Positions 28,246 to 36,333 of a stretch of 64,000 nucleotides of DNA are shown here, piece by piece. Made by a program: the position numbers and the translations under genes. The DNA is from Fusobacterium naviforme (GTDB lineage: Bacteria > Bacillota > Clostridia > Lachnospirales > Lachnospiraceae), in the NCBI GenBank assembly GCA_003014445.1, contig PYGH01000001.1:124001-188000 (forward strand), written 5' to 3'. Position 1 is the first letter of the stretch. Each line of letters begins with the position of its first letter. Below the pieces are notes generated by a model. It had not been told where the DNA came from, made no database searches, and was given only the letters and a program-made list of their open reading frames with translations.

Positions 28246-29292
28246 ATGCACAGATTTGACTATTCCTTCCTGAATAACGGCCTGCTTCCGGCAGCGCTTG
28301 TAAGTGTCACAGCTGACATTTACAGCATGCGGACGATGGCATGGGACAGGAAAGAACAATTCATCGAGATCTACACGGAGTTGGAAGAGATCGCAAAGGT
28401 TCAGTCAGTTAAGAGTTCAAACGAGATCGAAGGAATTGTGACGACAGACGAGCGTATCAACGCCATTGTTCGTGGGAACAGCGCTCCGCTGAACCATAAT
28501 GAACAGGAGATTGCGGGATACAGGGATGCCTTGGCTGCGGTCCATACAGGCTACGCAAGCATGGACTTGTCGGAATCGGTGATTCAGAGACTGCACGCGA
28601 TCATGCTGAATTTTGCGGGTTATGAGTTTGCAGGTCAGTATAAAGCCTTCGACAACGACATTATTGAAGAAGATTCCTCCGGACGGCGGCGTATTCGTTT
28701 CCATCCGACTTCTGCAGCGGATACACCGGCGGAGATGGAGCAGCTTGTTCTCGCTTATCGAGAGTCACGGGATGATCCCAACATCAACCAGCTCCTCCTG
28801 ATTCCCTGTGTAATTCTGGACTTCCTGTGCATTCATCCTTTCCGTGACGGAAACGGAAGATTGTCGAGACTGCTCTCCCTGCTCCTGCTGTATAAGAATG
28901 GCTTCGATGCAGGAAAGTATATTTCCTTTGAGGAACAGATCAATCTGAGAAAAGGAAACTATTATGAAGCCCTGAAGCAATCCTCTACGGGGTGGCATGA
29001 AAACCAGAGCGACTATTCCGCTTTTATTATGGAGTTTCTGACCACGCTGTATATGTGCTACAAGGAACTGGACAAGCGGTTTGCAGTTGTGGGAAGTAAA
29101 AAGGTCACTAAACAAGCCCGAGTGGAGGCAACGGTGCTGAATAGCCTGACGCCTATTTCCAAGGCAGACATTTGCAAGATCCTGGCTGATGTCAGCACTA
29201 CAACGGTTGAAGCTGTTCTGGGACAGATGGTTCGATCAGGACAGATTATGAGGATCGGGTCGGGAAGAGCGACCAAATATGTAAGAAAATAA
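28246..29292 (+). CDS. Fic family AMP-transferase with winged-helix C-terminus
   Basis: The ATG at 28246 starts a 348-residue protein; longer starts overlap the promoter. The active-site motif HPFRDGNGRLSR is at residues 197-208. It transfers AMP or another phosphate-containing group to target hydroxyls. An N-terminal inhibitory helix carries SSNEIEG (residues 57-63), the class II Fic autoinhibition motif. The C-terminus (ISKADICKILADVSTTTVEAVLGQMVRSG) is a winged helix-turn-helix. No separate antitoxin gene is present, so control is likely by the built-in helix and by autorepression at the duplicated operator. The target protein is unknown. Confidence 0.93.
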   Translation: MHRFDYSFLNNGLLPAALVSVTADIYSMRTMAWDRKEQFIEIYTELEEIAKVQSVKSSNEIEGIVTTDERINAIVRGNSAPLNHNEQEIAGYRDALAAVHTGYASMDLSESVIQRLHAIMLNFAGYEFAGQYKAFDNDIIEEDSSGRRRIRFHPTSAADTPAEMEQLVLAYRESRDDPNINQLLLIPCVILDFLCIHPFRDGNGRLSRLLSLLLLYKNGFDAGKYISFEEQINLRKGNYYEALKQSSTGWHENQSDYSAFIMEFLTTLYMCYKELDKRFAVVGSKKVTKQARVEATVLNSLTPISKADICKILADVSTTTVEAVLGQMVRSGQIMRIGSGRATKYVRK

Positions 29293-29308
29293 TATAGTTT
29301 GGCAGATA

Positions 29309-29341
29309 ACCTCACCCGTAGAAATGCCGGTGAGGTATTTT
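29309..29341. terminator. terminator between Fic gene and YcxB-like gene
   Basis: ACCTCACC pairs with GGTGAGGT around 12 bases and is followed by ATTTTAT. The genes on either side converge and it may serve both. Confidence 0.7.
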
Positions 29342-29906
29342 ATTCTTCTTTCATTGATGAATCCTTGAAGGATACAGCTTTATCAAAACGGGATCCGAAA
29401 TTTGCACCGAGCTTCCGGCGGAGGAGTTGCCGCAGTGCGGTAATTTCCTGCGCCTTCAGGCTGCGCTTTGGGAGCAGGTAGACGTCCTGGGCGCTGATGT
29501 AGAAGAGGAAGAGGTGGCTTAGCTCGAAGGCGCAGGTGAGCTGAGACAGCGGATGGCGGACATCAACCGCGTGATCGGGAATGCGGAGGTGGAAGCTGCT
29601 CCTGTCCACGGTACAGCTGCAGTGGCTGTCGATCAGGGACTGCGGCGAGCGAATGTAGCGGAGTATATTGAGCTCTGTCTGCGCGAACAGCAGGAGCCCC
29701 CAGCCGAGGTAGCCCGCGGCGATGAAGAAGACCAGCGGGTTTGCGCTGCCGAAGCCTGCGGCGGCCGCGATGCTGTAGAGGAGGGAGATCAGCAGTACAA
29801 TAAACATGATGCGGAGCGGCAGGCGGTGGCGCAGAAACAGGCCGAAGTAGGAAGCCTTGCGAAAATCGCTCATGGTCAGCTCGTAGTTTGCATAGATGGT
29901 ATTCAT
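29340..29906 (-). CDS. YcxB-like membrane protein
   Basis: The product has 188 residues. It starts at an ATG behind AAGGAGAG. Two adjacent membrane helices (IMFIVLLISLLYSIAAAAG and PLVFFIAAGYLGWGLLLFA) are followed by a soluble domain. That domain ends in the YcxB pattern: HLFLFYISAQDVYLLPKRSL then EITALRQLLRRKLG. Function of the family is unknown. A TATAAT lies upstream on the minus strand (29936-29941 complement) without a convincing -35. Confidence 0.75.
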   Translation of the reverse strand: MNTIYANYELTMSDFRKASYFGLFLRHRLPLRIMFIVLLISLLYSIAAAAGFGSANPLVFFIAAGYLGWGLLLFAQTELNILRYIRSPQSLIDSHCSCTVDRSSFHLRIPDHAVDVRHPLSQLTCAFELSHLFLFYISAQDVYLLPKRSLKAQEITALRQLLRRKLGANFGSRFDKAVSFKDSSMKEE

Positions 29907-30229
29907 TCTGCTCTCCTTTGACAGGTGATAGAGTGATTATAGCATATCGGGAGTATGGATGGCATCATGCAGCCGTTTGCCCGGACGGAGGAAAGAGAGC
30001 GGGCATTTAGAGCTTGAGCATGTAGCCTCTTCAGATATGAATATCGAAATTTTAGATACATCCTATGACTTTAACGGTTTTGACAGATGAGAGAAGAGAA
30101 ATAAGGCATTATTTTTGGGAAACCAGTAAAAAAGAATTGATTTAGAGTAAAAAGAAGATATAATAGTAAAATACATAGGATGAATATACGCGGAATGAAA
30201 GGTCTGCGAACTGAGAGCGGAGGAAGGCT
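29907..30229. promoter_or_regulatory. divergent intergenic region with promoter of the GlpA-like operon
   Basis: On the plus strand TTGATT (30137-30142) and TATAAT (30159-30164) are 16 bases apart, about 65 bases before the oxidoreductase start. The remainder is AT-rich and no gene is seen. Confidence 0.6.
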
Positions 30230-31693
30230 ATGAAGGAGCTGTTTGACTGTCTTGTGATCGGCGGCGGCGTGGTGGGCAGTGCGATTGCGAGGGAGCTGGC
30301 GCGCTACCGCCTGAAGAGTGCGGTGCTTGAGAAGAATCTGGATGTGTGCTATGAGACGAGCGGGCGCAATTCGGGCGTGGTACACGGCGGTTTTGCTTAC
30401 GATACGGGAAGCCTCAAGGCGCGGCTCTGCGTGGAGGGCAACCGGGGAATGCAGGAGCTCTCCGAGGAGCTGGATTTTCGCTTTGTGCGCTGCGGGAAGG
30501 TGCTGGTGGGGAATACGCCGGAGGATATGGAGTCCCTGAAGCGCACCATGCAGCAGGGTGAGAGAAATGGCGTGGAGGGGCTGGAGCTGATTGATGAACA
30601 GAAGCTCCATGAGCTGGTTCCGACAGTGAACGGGCGCTTTGCCATGTGGTCAAAAAACAGCGGGATTGTGGATCCCTTCGGCTGTACGATTGCCCTTGCG
30701 GAAAATGCCGCAATGAACGGCGTCCGTTATTTTTTCGGACGTGAGGTCACGGAGATCGTGAGGGACGGCGACGGTGTTTACTGTGTGACAGCCTCCGGAG
30801 AGCAGTTCTATACGCGCTGGATCATCAACAGTGCGGGGCTTTCCTGCAGGGAGATCTCGGAGATGCTGGGGATCCATGGCTATCGGGTCATCGGATCTAA
30901 GGACCATTACATCATACTGGATCAGCGGACCGGAGCGCTGCTGCCCATGCCGGTCTACCCGGTTCCCTCCAATACCTATATGGGCATTCATGTGACGCCG
31001 ACGACAGACGGAAATGTGATCGTGGGGCCGGATGCGGAGGAGACAAGCTGCTTTGAGCGCTATGATGTGCCGCAGAAGAACATTGATTTTCTTGCGGAGG
31101 ATGCATCGAGGCTGTGGCCGCATATTGAGAGGAAGGACTATATCCGCAACTACTGCGGCATACTTCCGAAGTGGGTGGACGAGAACGGTGTGATACAGGA
31201 CTTCAAGATAGAGATACGGGATGAGCTTGCGCCGCGGGCAGTGAATCTTGTCGGGATTGAGTCGCCGGGCCTCACTGCGGCAGTACCTATCGCCCGCTAT
31301 GTGCTTCAACTGATGCAGGAGCGGGAGCACTTCTCCCTGAATCCGGAGTTCAACGGAAGGCGCAGGGGCATACGCCGCTTTGCAGATATGTCAGATGAGG
31401 AGCGGGAGGAGGCCATACGGAAGGATCCGGACTACGGCGAGCTGATATGCCGCTGTGAGAAGGTGTCAAAGGCGGAGATTCTTGAGGCGATACGAAATCC
31501 GTTGGGAGTGGAGACCATGGTCGGAATCAAGTACCGGACGCGTGCCATGATGGGGCGCTGCCAGGGGGGCTACTGTCAGATGCGGATTGAGCAGCTCATT
31601 GAGCAGGAAAAGAAGAGGCGCGCGGAGGAGGTTCTGTATAACCGCGCGGGTGCGCAGCTTTTGTTTGGCAGGGTGCGGGAGGAGCAGGCATGA
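30230..31693 (+). CDS. GlpA-like FAD-dependent oxidoreductase with [2Fe-2S] domain
   Basis: The protein has 487 residues. The N-terminal FAD-binding loop is VIGGGVVGSAIARELARY. The DAO-type core (TSGRNSGVVHGG) resembles anaerobic glycerol-3-phosphate dehydrogenase and L-2-hydroxyglutarate oxidase. The C-terminus has a BFD-like domain whose cysteines (ICRCEKV, then GRCQGGYCQ) should hold a [2Fe-2S] cluster. It overlaps the next oxidoreductase by 4 bases. The trio with the following two genes is a recurring Clostridia set usually read as glycerol-3-phosphate dehydrogenase components; the substrate is not proven here, and no glpK or glpF is nearby. Confidence 0.88.
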   Translation: MKELFDCLVIGGGVVGSAIARELARYRLKSAVLEKNLDVCYETSGRNSGVVHGGFAYDTGSLKARLCVEGNRGMQELSEELDFRFVRCGKVLVGNTPEDMESLKRTMQQGERNGVEGLELIDEQKLHELVPTVNGRFAMWSKNSGIVDPFGCTIALAENAAMNGVRYFFGREVTEIVRDGDGVYCVTASGEQFYTRWIINSAGLSCREISEMLGIHGYRVIGSKDHYIILDQRTGALLPMPVYPVPSNTYMGIHVTPTTDGNVIVGPDAEETSCFERYDVPQKNIDFLAEDASRLWPHIERKDYIRNYCGILPKWVDENGVIQDFKIEIRDELAPRAVNLVGIESPGLTAAVPIARYVLQLMQEREHFSLNPEFNGRRRGIRRFADMSDEEREEAIRKDPDYGELICRCEKVSKAEILEAIRNPLGVETMVGIKYRTRAMMGRCQGGYCQMRIEQLIEQEKKRRAEEVLYNRAGAQLLFGRVREEQA

Positions 31694-32919
31694 GAGAGGT
31701 AGATGTTCTGATCGTGGGCGGCGGCCCGGCGGGACTGGCCGCCGCAGTGGCGCTCTGGAAGAGAGGCGTCCGCAATATACTGGTTTTGGAGCGGGAGAAG
31801 CAGCTCGGCGGCATTCTGCGGCAGTGTATACATGATGGCTTTGGCCTGACGCGCTTCGGGGAGACACTCAGTGGGCCGGAGTATGCGCAGCGCTTTATTG
31901 ATGAGCTGCAAAAGCTCAACATTCCCTGCATCACGGACTGTGCGGTGATACGGATCACGGCAGAGAAGGAGGTCACGGCAGTCTCAAAGAACGGGCTGCT
32001 TCGGTGGAGGGCGCGCACCGTGATTCTGACTATGGGCTGCAGGGAGCGGACGCGCGGCGCGCTTGCCATTCCGGGGGAACGTCCCGCGGGTGTCTTTACG
32101 GCGGGGGTGGCGCAGGCCTATATGAACCTCTATAACCGCATGCCGGCGAAGGAGGCGGTGATACTCGGCTCGGGAGATATCGGCATGATCATAGCGCGGC
32201 GTCTCACACTGGAGGGGGCGCGGGTGCAGGCGGTCTTTGAGCTTCAGCCTTACGCGAGCGGACTTCCGAGAAATGTGGAGCAGTGTCTGAACGACTACGG
32301 GATTCCACTGTACCTGAGTCACACTGTCGTGGAGATTCACGGAAACAGGCGGCTCACAGCTGTCACAGTGGCGGAGGTGGATGACCGGCTCAGACCGATT
32401 CCGGGGACAGAGCGGGATTACAGCTGCGACACGCTCATACTCTCGGTCGGCCTGATTCCGGAGAATGAGCTTTCTCTCGATGCGGGGGTTCAGCTGGATC
32501 CCCGGACGAGGGGGGCTGTGGTGGATGAGTATCTGCAGACCACTGTGCCGGGAATATTTGCGGCGGGAAATGTTCTGCATGTCCACGATCTGGTGGATTT
32601 TGTGTCTCTGGAGGCCGAGACTTTGGCGGAGTCCTGCGTGGGCTGTATGGAAGGCCGGCTGCCGGTGTGTCCGCTGGAGATCCGGGCCGGGAGCGGCATC
32701 AACCACACCGTTCCGATGCGGGTCAGCGGGGAGAAGGATGTGTGTCTCTCCCTGCGGGTGAGCCGTCCGGCAGGAGATTGCCGTATTGTTGTGAGACAGA
32801 ATGGCAGAGAGCTGGCTGTAAAGAAAATGAAGCGGGCCCTTCCGGCGGAAATGATACGGATGCAGATCCCTGCGGAGAGGCTGCAGCGCAGCGGGGCGTT
32901 GGAGGTGGTTCTGGAATGA
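31690..32919 (+). CDS. NAD(P)/FAD-dependent oxidoreductase
   Basis: This 409-residue two-dinucleotide-fold flavoprotein has VLIVGGGPAGLAAAVALWKRG for FAD. AVILGSGDIGMIIARRL is the second nucleotide-binding loop, and PGIFAAGNVLHVHDL is the C-terminal FAD contact. It overlaps the genes on both sides by 4 bases (ATGA), indicating tight translational coupling. It probably carries electrons between NAD(P)H and the GlpA-like partner. Confidence 0.9.
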   Translation: MREVDVLIVGGGPAGLAAAVALWKRGVRNILVLEREKQLGGILRQCIHDGFGLTRFGETLSGPEYAQRFIDELQKLNIPCITDCAVIRITAEKEVTAVSKNGLLRWRARTVILTMGCRERTRGALAIPGERPAGVFTAGVAQAYMNLYNRMPAKEAVILGSGDIGMIIARRLTLEGARVQAVFELQPYASGLPRNVEQCLNDYGIPLYLSHTVVEIHGNRRLTAVTVAEVDDRLRPIPGTERDYSCDTLILSVGLIPENELSLDAGVQLDPRTRGAVVDEYLQTTVPGIFAAGNVLHVHDLVDFVSLEAETLAESCVGCMEGRLPVCPLEIRAGSGINHTVPMRVSGEKDVCLSLRVSRPAGDCRIVVRQNGRELAVKKMKRALPAEMIRMQIPAERLQRSGALEVVLE

Positions 32920-33317
32920 ATAAGGTAGAGAAGAAAAGCTATACCTGTATTATCTGTCCGAACGGATGTGAGATCAGCGCGGAATTCGAGCGGAGAGCAG
33001 ACGGAAGCACGCGCTTTCTTGCTGCAGAGGGACAGGCCTGTAAGAGGGGGGAGCGCTATGTGCAGAAGGAGCTGGAGAGTCCGGAGAGAACCATAGCCTC
33101 CACGGTCCCGGTGGAGGGCGGTGTGCTGCCGCTTGCGAGTGTGCGTATCACTGCGCCGATCCCAAAGGGCAGGATCCCGGAGGCGATGCAGGAGATACGG
33201 AAATACAGGCTGAAGGCGCCGGTGAAGGCCGGAACGGTGCTGGACGATCACTTTCTGGGGCTGGAGGTCAGTCTCATTGTGACAAAGCATGTAGAGGAAG
33301 CGGGTGATGTCGGCTGA
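32916..33317 (+). CDS. DUF1667 protein, third component of the oxidoreductase operon
   Basis: The 133-residue product starts at the ATG overlapping the upstream stop. It carries CIICPNGCEI near the N-terminus and GQACKRGERYVQKEL, the cysteine pattern of DUF1667, suggesting metal or Fe-S binding. The second half (RITAPIPKGRIPEAMQEIRK) is typical of the family. DUF1667 genes almost always follow GlpA/GlpB-like genes in Firmicutes and Thermotogae, so it is likely a small electron-transfer subunit. A direct function is not established. Confidence 0.85.
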   Translation: MNKVEKKSYTCIICPNGCEISAEFERRADGSTRFLAAEGQACKRGERYVQKELESPERTIASTVPVEGGVLPLASVRITAPIPKGRIPEAMQEIRKYRLKAPVKAGTVLDDHFLGLEVSLIVTKHVEEAGDVG

Positions 33318-33375
33318 GCGCGCGGGTGCTTGCAGTGATTGAGAGCGGTACGTCGGCATCATTCCGGGAGAAATA

Positions 33376-33425
33376 AAAAAGCTGCGGCAGCGGGATTAAA
33401 GTCCCACTGCCGCAGCTTTTTATGA
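33376..33425. terminator. bidirectional terminator
   Basis: AAAAAGCTGCGGCAG pairs with CTGCCGCAGCTTTTT across an inner GGGA/TCCC stem. It separates the convergent DUF1667 and ECF S-component genes and has T tracts on both strands. Confidence 0.85.
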
Positions 33426-33430
33426 ATGCT

Positions 33431-34054
33431 TTATGCGCGCTTCTGCTGTGTCGCCATGAAGTGAGTCAGTGTCTTTGCGACGACGGTTCCGACAACACCG
33501 CAGACGATCGCCTCGATGAGCCCCTGTACGCCGACCAGCATGATGACAAAGGACACGGGGTTTGCGGCGCCGAGCTTCGCGACCAGAGACTGGATGAAGT
33601 CAGTCTTATAGAATACGAGGACTATGTAGCCCATGAAGAACAGGGTATTCAGGAGCGGCGCGGAGACTGCTCCGAGCAGATAGCAGACGGTCTTTGAGTG
33701 ATCCAGTGCGTGGAAGAGCTTAAAGAGTATCCCCACCACAACACCCATGAGCACGCGCATGCCCACGCATAAGATAAAGGTGTTGACAGGATCCAGCTGG
33801 AAGAAGGCGCCGGTCATAACAGAGACGCCGGTCATCGCATCATAGAAGCTCACAAAACCGAAGACTGCACCGGTGATGGCGCCTGCGACCGGGCCGAAGA
33901 GCATGGCGCCGATTGCAATCGGTACGGTCAGGAAGGACATGTACAGCGGGCCCACCGGCACGCTGCCGAGGCCTACGAGCTTCATGACGAACTCGATGGC
34001 GATCAGAAGTCCCATTTCAGCGATAAAGACTGCGTTGAATTTTCTGCTTTGCAT
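33431..34054 (-). CDS. ECF transporter S component
   Basis: The start at 34054 follows GAGGAGGAAAA; longer starts read through the leader. The protein has 207 residues and about six membrane helices (LLIAIEFVMKLVGLG, PIAIGAMLFGPVAGAITGAVFG, VLMGVVVGILFKLFHAL). This is the architecture of the substrate-binding subunit of energy-coupling-factor vitamin transporters. The LFGPVAGAITGA block is the typical A-x-x-x-A contact region. The substrate cannot be read from sequence; no EcfAAT genes are near, so it would use a shared energising module. The long structured leader suggests ligand-responsive control. Confidence 0.85.
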   Translation of the reverse strand: MQSRKFNAVFIAEMGLLIAIEFVMKLVGLGSVPVGPLYMSFLTVPIAIGAMLFGPVAGAITGAVFGFVSFYDAMTGVSVMTGAFFQLDPVNTFILCVGMRVLMGVVVGILFKLFHALDHSKTVCYLLGAVSAPLLNTLFFMGYIVLVFYKTDFIQSLVAKLGAANPVSFVIMLVGVQGLIEAIVCGVVGTVVAKTLTHFMATQQKRA

Positions 34055-34076
34055 ATTCAGTTTTCCTCCTCTGTCA

Positions 34077-34237
34077 TTCTGCCTTTCGCAGATACGACGA
34101 AACGGTTTTGCGGGAAACCCGCGGTGGTCGCAATTTGAGAATCCCTTGGCAGATGTCAGCATTACCCTCGTAAAGAGCTCTGAAAGCTGCCTGATTCCTG
34201 CCGCCCGGACGGTGCAGCGGAAAAGTTCTCAAAAAGC
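34077..34237 (-). promoter_or_regulatory. structured leader of the ECF S-component gene, candidate riboswitch
   Basis: The leader of about 180 bases starts after a minus-strand TATAAT (complement of 34244-34249). On the minus strand TTTGAGAA (34233-34226) pairs with TTCTCAAA (34141-34134), closing a domain of 84 bases. Inside it AGGCAGC pairs with GCTG and CTGCC in a nested stem. After it come GCGGG/CCCGC (34122-34110) and a TCTGC/GCAGA hairpin (34091-34077) close to the ribosome-binding site. No known riboswitch consensus was matched by eye. Confidence 0.45.
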
Positions 34238-34262
34238 GATACCATTATACCAGAAAAGTTAT

Positions 34263-34290
34263 TATAATAAATAAATATATTAATATATCA
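34263..34290 (+). promoter_or_regulatory. -10 element and GntR-type operator of the first MDR dehydrogenase
   Basis: TATAAT (34263-34268) is followed 5 bases later by AATATATTAATATATCA (34274-34290). Sixteen of 17 bases recur at 36286-36302 in front of the TRAP operon, also just downstream of its -10. The -35 is poor. The divergent ECF promoter lies immediately to the left. Confidence 0.6.
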
Positions 34291-34370
34291 GTAAAAAGCA
34301 TGAGACACTGTCAGAGACAGCTCTGAGGCTGCAAGGTGCAGAGGGGCTGAGAAGGGAAAAGGAGAGGAAA

Positions 34371-35390
34371 ATGAAAGCAATCAAGCTGGAGAAGCCGTGG
34401 GAAGTTAGCTGTGTGGAGCTGCCGATGCCAAAGCCGGGGGAGGGCGAGGCGCTCATCCGGATTCATGCGGCGGGCATATGTGGGAGTGATATCGGTGCGT
34501 TTCGGGGCACGAACGGGCTGGTAAGTTATCCGAGAATCATCGGCCATGAGCTTGCGGGAGAGATCGTCTCGATCCCGGAGCACAATGCGCGGGGGCTGAA
34601 GCCGGGGGATCGGGTTGTGATAGACCCCTATCTGTACTGTGGTCACTGCTACCCCTGTTCCATCGGCAGGACGAATTGCTGCACGGAGCTTCATGTGCTC
34701 GGGGTGCATGTGGACGGAGGCATGGCGGAGTATTACTGCCATCCGGCAGATATGCTGATCCCGATTCCGGAGGGAATGAGCTGGACAGAGGCTGCAATGG
34801 CGGAGCCGCTCACCATCTCTCTGCATGGAATTCACAGGGGCGGTCTGAAGGCCGGAGAGTACTGCGCGGTGATCGGTGCGGGGCCGATCGGGCTTGCAGC
34901 GGCGCTGGTGGCACAGGCCTACGGCGCGCACGCGATTCTTCTGGATCTCGTGCAGGAGAGGCTGGACTTCGCGAAGGAGCTGGGAATTGAATATACGATC
35001 AACTCCGCGAACTGCGATCCGACGGAGGAGATCCGCAGGATCACAGGCGGAGTGATGGCGCAGCAGGTGATGGAGTGCAGCGGGGCCAACCCGGCGATAC
35101 GTGCTGCTTTGGACTATGTGAGTCACGCGGGACGCATCACCCTGACCGGATGGCCGAAGCAGGAGACCGCCATCCCGACAGATATGATTACCAAAAAAGA
35201 GATTGATATCCGGGGAGCCAGAACCAGTGCGGGAGAGTTTGAGGAGGCACTGAAGCTGATTCACGAAAAGCGCGTGGACATGACACGTCTACTGACGAAG
35301 ACGGTTTCACTGCCGGAGGCGCCGGAGACTATTATTGATATAGAGAAGCACCCGGGCAATTATATGAAGGTCGTTGTGCTGACAGACTGA
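34371..35390 (+). CDS. zinc-dependent MDR dehydrogenase, sugar-acid type (1)
   Basis: The 339-residue medium-chain dehydrogenase has GICGSDIGAFRG and IGHELAGEI (catalytic zinc). Structural-zinc cysteines lie in CGHCYPCSIGRTNCC, and CAVIGAGPIGLAAALVAQ is the NAD(P) loop. It belongs to the group containing L-idonate, L-gulonate and L-galactonate 5-dehydrogenases and threonine dehydrogenase. The operator it shares with the TRAP operon suggests it oxidises a sugar acid taken up by that transporter. It starts behind AGGAGAGGAAA. Exact substrate is uncertain. Confidence 0.85.
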   Translation: MKAIKLEKPWEVSCVELPMPKPGEGEALIRIHAAGICGSDIGAFRGTNGLVSYPRIIGHELAGEIVSIPEHNARGLKPGDRVVIDPYLYCGHCYPCSIGRTNCCTELHVLGVHVDGGMAEYYCHPADMLIPIPEGMSWTEAAMAEPLTISLHGIHRGGLKAGEYCAVIGAGPIGLAAALVAQAYGAHAILLDLVQERLDFAKELGIEYTINSANCDPTEEIRRITGGVMAQQVMECSGANPAIRAALDYVSHAGRITLTGWPKQETAIPTDMITKKEIDIRGARTSAGEFEEALKLIHEKRVDMTRLLTKTVSLPEAPETIIDIEKHPGNYMKVVVLTD

Positions 35391-35427
35391 TGAGGCCGGA
35401 GTGGCGCAGGTGATATGGGAGGTGTTG

Positions 35428-36171
35428 ATGGAACAGAGATACGCAGGGCTTCAGTATGAACAGATACTGCCGCTGATTCTGGCTCTGTTGCTTATTTTTA
35501 TTCTGCCCATGCTGATGCGGAGGCATGGCTGGAGCTGGGAGGATCTCTTTTCCGCACTCTTTTCCGGGACGGGGAAGCGGGATCGCGCTGCGGCGGAGGA
35601 GCGACGGATACGCTCAGGGAAGGAGCGGCCGGAGCCGCATCTGAAAAATGGCGGTAAGGGGGAGATGATGGAGCTGTTATCTACCCTGCTCACCTTTTCA
35701 CGAAGGAACGGGCTGACGCTGGTCTATCCGGGTACTGTGCCGGTGGATGGAGAGAGCACGACGCTGCTGGCGCTTCTGGTCACGCGCTCTGAGGTGATCG
35801 GGATCAACTGCTTTGGCTTTGCGGGAACTATCACCGCAGGGCGGCGGGGTGAGAGCTGGAATCAGCACATGAACGGAGCAGATATCGAGATTCCCAACCC
35901 AAGGGCGCTGAACAGGAAGCAGTATCAGCTGCTGAGAAAGGCGATGAACGCACAGGGGATGACGGAGGTCGGGCTTGAGATTCTGGCTGTTTTTACGAAC
36001 CGGAGTGCGGTGCTTGCGATCGGAGCCGACAGTGCACGTGAGGTTATGACGCGGCAGCAGCTTGTGGAGCTGCTGCGGGAGAAGGTCAGTGAGGAGAAGA
36101 CAGGGCTTGATCCGCAGGCGGTTGCAGCACAGCTAAATAGGCTGGTGGTCAGAGTGAAAAAGCAGAGATAA
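35428..36171 (+). CDS. membrane-anchored protein, possible NERD-like domain
   Basis: Start at 35428, 6 bases after GGGAGG; the GTG at 35401 is less likely. The 247-residue protein has one N-terminal membrane helix (ILPLILALLLIFILPMLM) and a basic linker (about 40-75). The domain SEVIGINCFGFAGTITAGRRGESWNQ, NPRALNRKQYQLLRKAM and VGLEILAVFTNRSAVL resembles, in order and spacing, nuclease-related NERD domains. The usual catalytic E-x-K is not obvious. It sits between a dehydrogenase and a TRAP operon with no evident metabolic link. Assignment is tentative. Confidence 0.5.
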   Translation: MEQRYAGLQYEQILPLILALLLIFILPMLMRRHGWSWEDLFSALFSGTGKRDRAAAEERRIRSGKERPEPHLKNGGKGEMMELLSTLLTFSRRNGLTLVYPGTVPVDGESTTLLALLVTRSEVIGINCFGFAGTITAGRRGESWNQHMNGADIEIPNPRALNRKQYQLLRKAMNAQGMTEVGLEILAVFTNRSAVLAIGADSAREVMTRQQLVELLREKVSEEKTGLDPQAVAAQLNRLVVRVKKQR

Positions 36172-36247
36172 GAGGATAATGTTAAAAAACAAACAAGATA
36201 CTTCCGAATAAAACTCAAAAAATTGAGCGGAATGACAGGCTTTCTTA

Positions 36248-36302
36248 TTGACAAGCAAGATATACATGGTATTATACTCCTAAGTAATATATTAGTATAT
36301 CA
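36248..36302 (+). promoter_or_regulatory. promoter and operator of TRAP operon 1
   Basis: Perfect TTGACA (36248-36253) and TATACT (36273-36278), spaced 19 bases. AATATATTAGTATATCA (36286-36302) covers the expected start site. The near-identical element at 34274-34290 and a GntR gene in the cluster point to one repressor for both transcripts. Confidence 0.65.
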
Positions 36303-36333
36303 ATTGTCACAAGGGAGAAAAAGGAGAAACGCT

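Noticed and set aside
34134-34236. TPP riboswitch or T-box in the ECF leader
   Set aside because: GGGTAATGCTGA and GGGA fragments recall TPP, and ACCACCGCGGG recalls a T-box, but the conserved CTGAGA/ACCC core and the TGG-bearing antiterminator are absent.
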